A stretch of DNA of 64,000 nt, from NCBI GenBank assembly GCA_903923925.1, contig CAIXZF010000081.1:1-64000 (forward strand), in the 5' to 3' direction. This DNA is from an uncultured Bacteroidales bacterium. Lineage in GTDB: Bacteria; Bacteroidota; Bacteroidia; Bacteroidales; CAIXZF01. Position numbers and translations under genes: made by a program. Below the pieces are notes generated by a model, which made no database searches, had not been told where the DNA came from, and saw only the letters and a list, made by a program, of their open reading frames with translations. This document shows positions 46,159-55,334 of this stretch, piece after piece (within the stretch, counting starts at the first letter, position 1; every line of letters begins with the position of its first letter).

Positions 46159-46166
46159 TAAATTTG
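46159..46166 (+). promoter_or_regulatory. -7 promoter box of the two-kinase operon
   Basis: TAAATTTG matches TAnnTTTG. Candidate ATG starts lie 15 and 27 bases downstream. It places the true kinase start after the TTG at 46113 that opens the longest frame. Confidence 0.55.
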
Positions 46167-46181
46167 TATATTTACTGTTTA

Positions 46182-49100
46182 ATGGCAAAAGGAATGAAAG
46201 ATAACGGGAAAACCAAGGGGGCACTTATTCGCCAAAAGGCAGAGGAGCAACTGAAACTGAACGCTGACAAGTCACCAAACCTCTTCAAAACAGAAGCTGA
46301 CAGGCTCAAACTGATTCATGAACCACAGGTGCATCAGATAGAGCTTGAAATGCAGATGGAAGAACTCAATCTGGCAAAACAGCAGGAAGAACTTGCTAAA
46401 GAAAAATATACAAACATTTTCGATCATGCGCCATCAGCCTATTTTACGCTCACGGCCAGCGGCAATATCACGGATATCAACCTGTCGGGAGCGAAAATGC
46501 TTGGCAAAGATCGTAGTATCCTGATTGATACCATTTTTTCACATTTTATTTCAATCGATTCAAGAGATTCTTTTGCCGATTTTCTTTCAAAAGTATTAAA
46601 CGGAAAAAGCCCTCAAAACTGCGAGGTGCATTTTTGTACTAAAGAGGGTATACTTCTTTATTCCCATCTTAGCGGTAGCATAGCCGACGATGGAATTCAT
46701 TGCCTGATAACTGCAATAGATATTACCGATCGAAAGAACATAGAGCTGGCACTTCGTAAAGAAGTTGAACGGAATTCCTTGTTGCTCGGCTTATTTACTG
46801 ATGCGCCAGATCTTAACGATAAAGAACTCTACGATCGCGCACTTGATATAGCCGTTAAAATAACTGACAGCAAAATTGGTTTCTTTCACAAAGTAAGCGA
46901 CAACCAGCAGGAAGCCATACTCACTACCTGGAATGATGAAGCAAAGAAAAATTGTACCGCTGTTTACGACAATCATTATCCCATTGAATTAGCAGGAAAC
47001 TGGGCCGATTGTTTAAGACAAAAGAAAGCGGTTATTTACAATGATTACCCAGCCTCGCCCAATAAAAAAGGGATGCCCGAAGGTCATGCCATTGTTAGCA
47101 GAACCATGATGATCCCGGTAATTCATGAAGAAAAAGCCCGGCTAATCTTTGGTGTAGGCAATAAATCATCAGATTACACAGATCTGGATGTATTGCATAT
47201 GCAAGCTGTAGCCAACGAACTCTATAAAATACTGGGAAAACGCAAGTTAGAAGAAGACCTTCAGAAAACCAAAGAACGCTTGCATTTTGCCATAGAAGGC
47301 AGTAACGATGGCATCTGGGACTGGAATATAATCACAGGTGAAGTCTTTTTCTCAAACCGATGGAAAGAGATGATAGGCCATGAGTCTGAAGAACTGGATG
47401 GAAAACTCAGCGAATGGCAAAACCGGGTTCACCCCGATGACATTGATGAGGTTCTGTTAAAACTGCAACAGCATTTTAACAGGGAAACCCCTCAATACAT
47501 AGCAGAGCATCGCATAAAATGCAAAGATGGCTCATGGAAATGGATTGCCGACCGCGGCAAGGTACTTCAATGGACAGCAGAGGGCAAGCCTGCCAGAATG
47601 GTTGGCACACATGCCGATATCAGCAGTCGCAAGCACACGGAAGACAAATTGAAGGAGAGCGAGTTTCAATACAGAAACCTGGCTGATTCCGGTTCTGCAC
47701 TGATCTGGACATCAGGTACAGATAAACTGTGTAATTATTTTAACAGCCCATGGTTGAAATTCACTGGAAGAACTCTGGAACAGGAAATGGGAAACGGCTG
47801 GGCAGAAGGAGTTCATCCTGATGATTTCGATAATTGCCTTGAAACATATATATCTGCATTCAATAAGCAATTCCCATTCGAGATGGAATACCGTTTGCGT
47901 CATGCAAGTGGAGAATACAGGTGGATATTAGATTTGGGCACACCAAATTTTAACAGCAAAGGAGAATTCGTCGGTTACATCGGGCATTGTTTCGACATCT
48001 CTGAACGCAAAAAGATGGATATTGAACTAAGGATAGCGCTCTCTAAGTACAAAACATTATTCGATGTTCTTCCTATCGGGATCGCAGTTTCTGACAAGGA
48101 AGGCAGGCTGATGGAAGGCAACCTGATGTCAGAGAAGCTGCTCGGACTTTCAAATGAAGAAGTAATCAGGCGACAGATCAACGGAGCAGAATGGCAGGTT
48201 GTGCGCCCCGACGGCACACCGATGCCTGCCGACGAATTCGCAAGTGTAAGGGCATTAAAGGAAAACCGCAAGATAGAAAATGTCGAGCTCGGCATTAAAA
48301 AAAGCCCTAATGAAACAACATGGCTTATTGTCTCAGCTGCACCAATACCAATTGATGGCCAGGGAGTTGTAATTACATATACTGATGTTACTGATCATAA
48401 ACTCATCGAGGATACGCAGTCGTTCCTGTTGAGCTGTGGTTTGCCGGGCAGCGGTGAAAAGTTTTTTGAGTCGCTGGCCCGCTACCTTGCTGAAACACTA
48501 AACATGGAATATGTCTGCATTGACCGGCTCGAGCCTGATGGACTGACCGCACAAACTGTTGCCATATATAATGAAGGCCAGTTTGAAAGTAATGTGCAGT
48601 ATGCTCTGAAAGATACACCTTGCGGCGAGGTGGTTGACAAGAGAATTTGTTGTTACCGGAATGGGGTGCGGCATCTATTCCCTAATGACCTGGCATTGCA
48701 GGACCTTAATGCGGAAAGCTATGTTGGCACTACTCTTATTGACTCAAAAGGACAGGCTATTGGCCTAATTGCCATTATCGGGCATCGGCCACTGCAGGAT
48801 GAACGAAAGGCGGAAGCCTTGCTGAAACTGATTGCGCAGCGGGCCGCCGGCGAACTGGAGCGACGTCAGGCTGAAAATGCGCTGAATGAAACGCTGAAGC
48901 AATTATTGGAAGCCAAAGTAAAAGCAGAAGAAAGCGAAAGCCGCTTAAGAAATTACTTCCAGCTTGGTTTATTAGGCATGGCAATAACTTCAATCGATAA
49001 ACAATGGTTAGAAATTAACGATACTGTTAGCAATTTATTAGGTTATTCAAAAGAAGAGCTATCGCAAAAAACATGGGCAGAACTTACTCATCACGATGAC

Positions 49101-50447
49101 ATTGAAATAGATTTCTCGTATTTTGACCAGGTTATGAAGGGCGAAATTGACGGATACAAACTTGACAAACGATTTATTCGAAAAAATGGCGAAATAATTT
49201 ACACGGAATTGGCCGTTCATTGCCACCGCGACGAAAATAAAAAAGTTAAATATTTTCTCGCTCTTATTAATGATATTACAGACCGGAAAATTACCGAACA
49301 ACAATTAGTTATAGCCAAAGAAAGAGCCGAAGAAAGCGACCGCCTCAAATCCGCTTTCCTTGCCAATATGAGCCACGAAATTCGTACGCCCATGAATGGA
49401 ATTTTAGGATTTTCCGAACTGCTTAAAACACCTGGTCTTACCGGCGATGAGCAGCAAAAATATATCCGGATAATTGAAAAAAGCGGAACTCGAATGCTCA
49501 ATATCATCAACGACATAATTGATATCTCGAAAATAGAAGCTGGTTTGATTAAATTAGAACTAAAAGAAACAAATATCAACGAACAAATTGAATTCATTTA
49601 TACTTTCTTTAAACCCGAGGTGGAAACCAAAGGAATGAAACTCTCGTTTAACAACCACTTGACGGCAAAAGAAGCCACCATCAAAACCGACACAGAAAAG
49701 CTATATGCCATTCTTTCTAATCTGGTTAAAAATGCCATAAAATACACTAAAGAAGGTGCAATAGAGTTTGGATATTTAAAAAAAGATGAAAACCTTGAGT
49801 TTTATGTAAAAGATACTGGTATTGGTATCCAAAAAGACAGGCAGTCTGCAATATTTGAGCGCTTTATTCAGGCTGATATAGAGGATAGAGATGCCCGCCA
49901 AGGTGCAGGTTTAGGTTTATCGATTACAAAATCTTATGTTGAAATGTGTGGTGGCAAAATATGGGTTGAAAGTGAAGAAGGACTTGGTTCAACCTTCTAC
50001 TTCGCCATACCTTACATTACTGAACCGGCAGAAATAATTGTTTTTCAAGAAGTATTGCCTTTCGAAAAAGGGAACAATAAGCTTTCAAACCTGAGAATTT
50101 TAATTGCCGAAGACGATGAAGTATCAGCAGTTTTGCTGGAGTTAGAATTCAAAGCTATTAGCAAAGAAATTTTAAAAGCCGGCACTGGTTCAGAAGCCGT
50201 TGAGATTTGTCGCAATAATCCCAACATAGACCTGATCCTGATGGACTCCAGAATGCCCGAAATGAGCGGATATGAAGCAACCCGGCAAATCAGAACATTT
50301 AACAAGAATATAATCATTATTGCTCAAACAGCTTATGCTATGGCTGGCGACCGGGAAAAAGCGCTGCAGGCAGGATGTAATGACTACATCACAAAACCTT
50401 TAAATCATAGTTTATTATTGAAGTTGATTCAGAAGTATTTCAAGTAA
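46182..50447 (+). CDS. Hybrid sensor histidine kinase (multi-PAS/GAF, receiver domain)
   Basis: This ~1421-aa protein has no signal peptide or transmembrane segment and is probably cytoplasmic. After a charged coiled-coil start the order reads PAS, GAF, PAS, PAS, PAS, GAF, PAS, HisKA, HATPase, REC. Examples are FDHAPSAYFTLTASG (PAS), RLHFAIEGSNDGIWDWN (PAS), FDVLPIGIAVSDKEG (PAS) and SESRLRNYFQLGLLGMAI (PAS). The phospho-accepting His1065 is in MSHEIRTPMNG. ATP motifs include DTGIGIQ and GAGLGLSI. The receiver has Asp1355 in LILMDSRMPEMSG. There is no DNA-binding or enzymatic output. ATGs at 46182 and 46194 are both possible. A second kinase gene follows after 14 bases. Confidence 0.92.
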   Translation: MAKGMKDNGKTKGALIRQKAEEQLKLNADKSPNLFKTEADRLKLIHEPQVHQIELEMQMEELNLAKQQEELAKEKYTNIFDHAPSAYFTLTASGNITDINLSGAKMLGKDRSILIDTIFSHFISIDSRDSFADFLSKVLNGKSPQNCEVHFCTKEGILLYSHLSGSIADDGIHCLITAIDITDRKNIELALRKEVERNSLLLGLFTDAPDLNDKELYDRALDIAVKITDSKIGFFHKVSDNQQEAILTTWNDEAKKNCTAVYDNHYPIELAGNWADCLRQKKAVIYNDYPASPNKKGMPEGHAIVSRTMMIPVIHEEKARLIFGVGNKSSDYTDLDVLHMQAVANELYKILGKRKLEEDLQKTKERLHFAIEGSNDGIWDWNIITGEVFFSNRWKEMIGHESEELDGKLSEWQNRVHPDDIDEVLLKLQQHFNRETPQYIAEHRIKCKDGSWKWIADRGKVLQWTAEGKPARMVGTHADISSRKHTEDKLKESEFQYRNLADSGSALIWTSGTDKLCNYFNSPWLKFTGRTLEQEMGNGWAEGVHPDDFDNCLETYISAFNKQFPFEMEYRLRHASGEYRWILDLGTPNFNSKGEFVGYIGHCFDISERKKMDIELRIALSKYKTLFDVLPIGIAVSDKEGRLMEGNLMSEKLLGLSNEEVIRRQINGAEWQVVRPDGTPMPADEFASVRALKENRKIENVELGIKKSPNETTWLIVSAAPIPIDGQGVVITYTDVTDHKLIEDTQSFLLSCGLPGSGEKFFESLARYLAETLNMEYVCIDRLEPDGLTAQTVAIYNEGQFESNVQYALKDTPCGEVVDKRICCYRNGVRHLFPNDLALQDLNAESYVGTTLIDSKGQAIGLIAIIGHRPLQDERKAEALLKLIAQRAAGELERRQAENALNETLKQLLEAKVKAEESESRLRNYFQLGLLGMAITSIDKQWLEINDTVSNLLGYSKEELSQKTWAELTHHDDIEIDFSYFDQVMKGEIDGYKLDKRFIRKNGEIIYTELAVHCHRDENKKVKYFLALINDITDRKITEQQLVIAKERAEESDRLKSAFLANMSHEIRTPMNGILGFSELLKTPGLTGDEQQKYIRIIEKSGTRMLNIINDIIDISKIEAGLIKLELKETNINEQIEFIYTFFKPEVETKGMKLSFNNHLTAKEATIKTDTEKLYAILSNLVKNAIKYTKEGAIEFGYLKKDENLEFYVKDTGIGIQKDRQSAIFERFIQADIEDRDARQGAGLGLSITKSYVEMCGGKIWVESEEGLGSTFYFAIPYITEPAEIIVFQEVLPFEKGNNKLSNLRILIAEDDEVSAVLLELEFKAISKEILKAGTGSEAVEICRNNPNIDLILMDSRMPEMSGYEATRQIRTFNKNIIIIAQTAYAMAGDREKALQAGCNDYITKPLNHSLLLKLIQKYFK

Positions 50448-50461
50448 TAAAAGCAATTTGT

Positions 50462-52324
50462 ATGAATGATGAAAGTGTAAAAATGCGAACATTCCTGTAC
50501 TTTATTTTGTTGTCGGCATTTTGGACATTTCTGATTGTAATTCTTGTAATTGTCAATTACGATCAGGTTTACCAGAATTCTCTTCAAATAGTAAAATCCA
50601 GCGCAATCGATGGCTTTAACAAAGATTTAGTATATAGGAGATGGGCTACTTTTCATGGCGGTGTTTATGTGCCGGTTACTGACAGCACTCCCCCTAATTC
50701 GTATCTTTCTAAAATACCTGAACGAGATATTACAACTCCTTCCGGAAAAAAACTCACCTTAGTCAACCCTGCTTACATGACCCGCCAGGTGCAAGAACTG
50801 GGGGCTAAGCAATTTGGATTATTAGGTCATATTACAAGCCTTAAACCGCTAAGACCATCCAATGCTGCAGATGATTGGGAAAAGATTGCATTACTAGCAT
50901 TTGAACATGGTTCCAAAGAGTCGGCAGCCCTGGCAATGCTAAAAGGAAAGGAGTATTTTCGTTTCATGAAACCACTGATTATTGAGCAGGGATGTTTGAA
51001 ATGCCACCGCAAGCAAGGTTATAAAATCGGTGATATTCGAGGGGGGTTAAGTGTTTCAGTTCCCTGGGAACCTGTCAAAAAGCAGTTAAAAACTCACCTG
51101 CTTTTTTTATTCTTTACGTATGGCAGTATCTGGATTGTTGGACTTGCCGGTGCTGGATTTATTATGAAAAGAATTCATAACCATCAGAAGAATCAAACAA
51201 TGCTGGAGGATACTTTACGTAAAAATGAACAAAAGTACAGGTCACTATTTGACAATTTGGCTCAGGGCATAGTACTGCATGATATTATCCTTAATTCATC
51301 AGGTGAAGCGATTGATTACAGATTCGTTGAAGCCAATAAAAGTTTTGAAGAGCTCACTGGTCTGAAACGGGAAGATATCATTGGCAGAACAGTTTTTGAA
51401 GTAATGCCGGGAACTGAACAAGTCTGGATTGAGAAATATGGTCAGGTTGTAGCTACCGGCGTACCCATGCATTATGAAAATTATGCCAGCGAACTCAACA
51501 AACATTACGAGGTTGTTGCATACCGGCCGCTGCCAGGGCAGTTTGCTGTTATTTTTTCAGACGTTACCAGAAGACGTCAAAACGAAGAACAAATCAGACA
51601 AAACATCGAAGAGCTTTCAAAACTAAATGCAGAAAAAGACAAATTCTTTTCCATTATTGCTCACGACCTGCGCAGCCCATTTAATGTACTCCTTGGCTTA
51701 ACCTTGCTACTGGAAGAGGAGATGAAAACAATGTCACAAGAGGAGATTCAAATGATTGCCCTGAAAATCAGGAAATCTGCAACCAGCCTCCATAACTTGC
51801 TGGAAAACCTTTTAGAATGGTCGCAATTACAAAGAGACTTTTTTCCTTTCTCTCCTGAGCCAATATTACTAAAACCAAAAGTTACAATTGAAGCTGCATT
51901 GTTAATGGAATCGGCGAATAAAAAAGGAATCGATTTGATCTATGATATCCCCGAAGGTTTATTTGTTGTTGCTGATAAATATATGCTGGGGGGAATCCTT
52001 CGTAATTTAGCCGGCAACGCGCTTAAATTTACGCATTCTGGAGGAAAAGTTACAATTGTTGCTAAGCCAATCTCATCCGAATGGGTTGAGATTACAGTTA
52101 CAGATACTGGCATCGGAATGGACAAAGAAATGGTCGGGAATATTTTCAAATTGGATAAGGATTCAAAACGCAGAGGAACCAACGATGAGCCCAGCACTGG
52201 ATTGGGATTGCTCATTTGTAAAGATTTTATCATAAAGCACGGAGGAAAATTTTGGGTGGAAAGCGAAGAAGAAATTGGTTCAACTTTTTACTTTACCTTG
52301 CCTAACAATATTGCAGCAGTATAA
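50462..52324 (+). CDS. Sensor histidine kinase with haem-binding type CxxCH (DUF3365/Tll0287-like) sensor domain
   Basis: This 620-aa membrane kinase has one helix at about residues 8-28 and an extracytoplasmic domain resembling Tll0287/DUF3365. That domain contains the c-type haem motif CLKCH (Cys178, Cys181, His182). A second helix near 215-235, a PAS domain (about 260-375), HisKA with His401 in IIAHDLRSPFN, and an HATPase with DTGIGMD and STGLGLLI follow. It could sense redox state, gas or ligand through haem. No receiver partner follows. The nearest receiver is the REC domain of the hybrid kinase 14 bases upstream, so a joint phosphorelay is plausible. Confidence 0.9.
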   Translation: MNDESVKMRTFLYFILLSAFWTFLIVILVIVNYDQVYQNSLQIVKSSAIDGFNKDLVYRRWATFHGGVYVPVTDSTPPNSYLSKIPERDITTPSGKKLTLVNPAYMTRQVQELGAKQFGLLGHITSLKPLRPSNAADDWEKIALLAFEHGSKESAALAMLKGKEYFRFMKPLIIEQGCLKCHRKQGYKIGDIRGGLSVSVPWEPVKKQLKTHLLFLFFTYGSIWIVGLAGAGFIMKRIHNHQKNQTMLEDTLRKNEQKYRSLFDNLAQGIVLHDIILNSSGEAIDYRFVEANKSFEELTGLKREDIIGRTVFEVMPGTEQVWIEKYGQVVATGVPMHYENYASELNKHYEVVAYRPLPGQFAVIFSDVTRRRQNEEQIRQNIEELSKLNAEKDKFFSIIAHDLRSPFNVLLGLTLLLEEEMKTMSQEEIQMIALKIRKSATSLHNLLENLLEWSQLQRDFFPFSPEPILLKPKVTIEAALLMESANKKGIDLIYDIPEGLFVVADKYMLGGILRNLAGNALKFTHSGGKVTIVAKPISSEWVEITVTDTGIGMDKEMVGNIFKLDKDSKRRGTNDEPSTGLGLLICKDFIIKHGGKFWVESEEEIGSTFYFTLPNNIAAV

Positions 52325-52426
52325 GAAACCATCATTCGAAAGATTTATCTCTTGAAAAAGCAAACAATAAGGATTAAAAGCTAAAATCCCCTGAGAAATT
52401 TTTATACCAGGAAAGCTGCTTTATTA

Positions 52427-53092
52427 TTGCTCGCAGTGTCAATAATGGCCAATGATACAAAATTGAAAGATCTTACAAATCATCAGAATGAGAGCTTTGC
52501 TGTCAGTTTTAATTACGGAAACACACAGTACAAGAATATAATCTGTTCAATCAATACCGATAAAAAGGAGCGGATTATTATTGGTGCCCATTATGATGTA
52601 TGTGGCGATCAGGACGGAGCAGATGATAATGCAAGCGGTGTTGCTGGTTTGCTTGAATTGGCAAGACTTTAAAAAAATGAAAAGCTGGATTATAGAATCG
52701 ATTTTGTTGCATATACTTTAGAAGAACCACCTTTCTATGGGACTGACATTATGGGTTCCTATATTCATGCAAAATATATAAATGATAACAAAGTACTGGT
52801 CAAAGGGATGATTTGTTTAGAAATGTTAGGTTATTATAGCGATAAACCAAATTCACAAAATTATCCGGTACAGTTCTTAAGTTGGTTTTACGGAGATAAA
52901 GCTGATTATATTATGCTTGTTCAAAGATATTGGAATGGGAAATTTGGCTATAGTGCAGTTATGATAACGAATACGTCATTTTATCGTAATAAAAATTATC
53001 ATGAAAATACAGATAAATTTGAAACTCTGGATGTAAAACGCTTAGCATTAACTGTTGATGAATTATACCTCACTCTAAAACAATACAAATAG
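52427..53092 (+). pseudogene. Broken M28-family zinc peptidase
   Basis: One reading frame carries two clear halves of an M28 peptidase separated by an in-frame TAA at 52670-52672. The first half has IIGAHYDVCGDQDGADDNAS (metal His and Asp). The second has YTLEEPPFYGT (Glu-Glu), MICLEMLGY and FYRNKNYHENTDK (final His). The N-terminus is truncated: it begins with a short hydrophobic stretch and no good start. The stretch between YIMLVQ and FGYSAVM looks about 45 residues shorter than I recall for this family. With truncation, a stop and probable deletion, it is a decaying gene. The frame is otherwise open, so decay looks recent. Confidence 0.75.
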
Positions 53093-53093
53093 A

Positions 53094-53264
53094 ATTCACA
53101 CATATACATATACACCGGATGCCGCATTGGCAACAGCACTTCCTGGAAACACTGCTGACGCATTCAACCAGGTATGGTTTGATAAACACGTTTTCAAATT
53201 TGGCAATGAAGATCAGATTGACATTATGATGAAACTTATACTCAGACAAAGACCTTCGCTTTAA
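53094..53264 (+). pseudogene. Unrecognised gene fragment (C-terminal piece)
   Basis: An open stretch with no start codon encodes about 56 residues, including TPDAALATALPGNTADAFNQ, then VWFDKHVFKFGNEDQID, ending RQRPSL and TAA at 53262. The composition looks protein-like rather than random, but I recognise no family. It directly follows the broken M28 gene. It may be the 3' end of another decayed gene; it may also be chance. Confidence 0.3.
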
Positions 53265-53341
53265 TTATTACCCTGCTAAATCGATAAACTGGCAAGTTGC
53301 TACATTAAGGACCAGTTCGCTTATGATTAAATATTAATCTG

Positions 53342-53349
53342 TATTTTTG
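53342..53349 (+). promoter_or_regulatory. -7 promoter box of the GT-C-type gene
   Basis: TATTTTTG matches TAnnTTTG and contains the TTG at 53347 that opens the longest frame. The ATG at 53404 is the better start. Confidence 0.5.
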
Positions 53350-53403
53350 ATCTCTGCAACCGTAAACAGCAGCTGCAAGGACAATCAACAAGAAATACTT
53401 TTG

Positions 53404-54879
53404 ATGAAATTAAAACTTCCGAAAGCAAAACCAGGTCTCATACCTTTTGTCGGGATTTTAATAGCATTATACATCTTTTCAAAAGCTGGAATCTCCTCAT
53501 TTACCCACGACGAAAGCTATTCCTATCTCCATTATCCTCACGACAGCTTTATCAAAATAATTTCTTTCAGCAATTGGTTCATGAATAACCATATTCTGAA
53601 CAGCCTCTTTATGAAATATTCGGAACAGCTTTGGGGAAATTCAGAATTTGCACTCAGGCTCCCAAATTTGTTTTTAATGGTAGTTTACATGTTTTACAGT
53701 TACAGGCTGTTCCAGAATAAGAATTCAATTTTATCTGTTGCCATTTTTTGTATTCTTTGTACAAACGTTTTAATGATGGACTTATTCGGCCTGGCTCGTG
53801 GGTATGGATTGTCGTTCGGGTTTATGCTGATGAGTTTATATCATTTTCTGGCTTATTTAAAGAAGAACAAAAAAGTTGATCTTGCTGTCTTCCATTTTGC
53901 AGCTTTACTTGCTGTATTAAGTCATTTTACCTTATTATTAGCATACATTTCTCTGTTGTTGTTATTCAATGTTGTAAAAATCCTGGAATCTCGATTTGGT
54001 GGGGCTGAAAAATTTCATTTGTTTAAAACAAATAAGCCGAATATCATCCCAATTCTTTTAAACACGATAATCTTGTATGAACCTTTAAGAAGAGCAATCA
54101 GCTATGGAGATTTTAGTGTTGGGGGAAAATCCGGGTTTTATTCGGACACTGTTACGCATTTTATTTACAATATTTTTGATGGTATCGAAATCTCATCTCC
54201 TATTCTGTTCGTTCTTCAGGTCCTTTTTACCTTCATCATAGTAATCCCTTTATTCATTATTGTTAAAAACATTAGTGAAAGGAAAACTGTTTTTATATAT
54301 AATCACAAAGGACTTATTGTTACTAATTTTCTACTATTAATCATTTCAATAATCCTCATACTACAGCATCTGATTCTTAGAACAGACTACCCTATAGATC
54401 GATTTTCAATTTTCCTTTTTCCAATTTTCAGCATTCATTTCGGATTTTTTATCAATTATCTCATTGAAACGTCCTATAAGAAAACAATCCTGGTTATTAC
54501 TTCATTCATTGCATTGGCTGCAATTATTAATTTTGGAAAAAGAGCTGATTTACATGCGTCAGCCGGATGGACGTATGATTCGGAAACAAAGAACATGATT
54601 CAAACATTGATATCAACTAGAAAAATGAACAATGACAATTCTAAAAATATCAGGCTAAGTGTAAATTGGCTCTTTGAGCCAACAATTAATTTCTACAGAA
54701 TAACAAAAGGACTAGATTGGCTACTACCAATAGATCGTAATAGTGCAGGTAAAACTGATGACTACTACTATATTTTCGAAAATGAGCCTTGTCCGTTGAG
54801 CGCTTCCGAATACGAAATAATTAAAAAATTCGAAAACACAAAAACCATTCTAATTAAGCATAAAACAGCTTCTGATTAA
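53404..54879 (+). CDS. Multi-pass membrane protein of the GT-C glycosyltransferase type
   Basis: This 491-aa protein has about 10-12 hydrophobic helices. Between the first two is FTHDESYSYLHY, where the Asp-Glu pair matches the catalytic loop of GT-C enzymes such as ArnT, PMT and GT39. LWGNSEFALRLPNL in the following loop is also typical of that superfamily. GT-C enzymes transfer sugars from polyprenyl-phosphate carriers on the outer face of the inner membrane. The acceptor is unknown. It lies in an accessory stretch between a broken peptidase gene and a phosphodiesterase lipoprotein and has its own promoter box. Confidence 0.75.
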   Translation: MKLKLPKAKPGLIPFVGILIALYIFSKAGISSFTHDESYSYLHYPHDSFIKIISFSNWFMNNHILNSLFMKYSEQLWGNSEFALRLPNLFLMVVYMFYSYRLFQNKNSILSVAIFCILCTNVLMMDLFGLARGYGLSFGFMLMSLYHFLAYLKKNKKVDLAVFHFAALLAVLSHFTLLLAYISLLLLFNVVKILESRFGGAEKFHLFKTNKPNIIPILLNTIILYEPLRRAISYGDFSVGGKSGFYSDTVTHFIYNIFDGIEISSPILFVLQVLFTFIIVIPLFIIVKNISERKTVFIYNHKGLIVTNFLLLIISIILILQHLILRTDYPIDRFSIFLFPIFSIHFGFFINYLIETSYKKTILVITSFIALAAIINFGKRADLHASAGWTYDSETKNMIQTLISTRKMNNDNSKNIRLSVNWLFEPTINFYRITKGLDWLLPIDRNSAGKTDDYYYIFENEPCPLSASEYEIIKKFENTKTILIKHKTASD

Positions 54880-55334
54880 AATAAACACCACTAAAACAGG
54901 TATTTAATCAAATTTTTAGCTCCAAAAACAAAATAGTTTCTAATAACAGAAGCTGGAACTTTCACATTTAAAACAAACCAATGGCCTTCTGTCAATTTAA
55001 ACGAGAACAATATGTTAATACTACCATTGAGGATTTTAGGGAGTATCGCCAACTCCTTTATCATTAAAAATAAAGCTTATGTTTCAGAATATTGTAGAAT
55101 CAATAAAATGATTTTTCCCGAACTTAAAATCCAATTCCTTGCATTGCACATATAGCCCAGAGGGCTTTAATGTCAATAAAAAATGCAGGGTAGGAATAAG
55201 TATTGCCCTTAGGGCATAAATGAAATGTTCCGAATTGTTTTTATCTCAATTGATTAAACACCAAACAAATTTCATTATACAGGAGAACTTATCGATTTCT
55301 TTACACCAATACGCAAAGACTATTTGTGAGAATT
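54880..55334. other. Gene-free stretch with two palindromes
   Basis: About 450 bases hold no convincing reading frame on either strand. The only structure I see is the pair of hairpin-forming palindromes at 55154-55216. Base composition is more AT-rich than in flanking genes. No -7 box with good spacing was found directly before the lipoprotein gene. Confidence 0.5.
55154..55216. repeat. Paired GCCC/GGGC palindromes (degenerate interspersed repeat candidate)
   Basis: AGCCC-AGA-GGGCT (55154-55166) and TGCCC-TTA-GGGCA (55204-55216) are two perfect 5-bp hairpins with 3-base loops, 37 bases apart in an AT-rich spacer. They resemble intergenic repeats built from GCCC/GGGC stems that I recall from Bacteroidota genomes. 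No transposase is nearby. Confidence 0.4.

Noticed and set aside
46113-46181. TTG start of the hybrid kinase at 46113
   Set aside because: The stretch contains the promoter box at 46159-46166 and a terminator-like stem, so coding must begin at a later ATG.
52670-52672. Programmed recoding of the stop in the M28 gene
   Set aside because: The codon is TAA, not the TGA used for selenocysteine. The gene also has a truncated N-terminus and a probable deletion, so decay explains it better.
53347-53403. TTG start of the GT-C-type gene at 53347
   Set aside because: The TTG is part of a TATTTTTG promoter box, and the added residues are polar and do not precede the first helix naturally.
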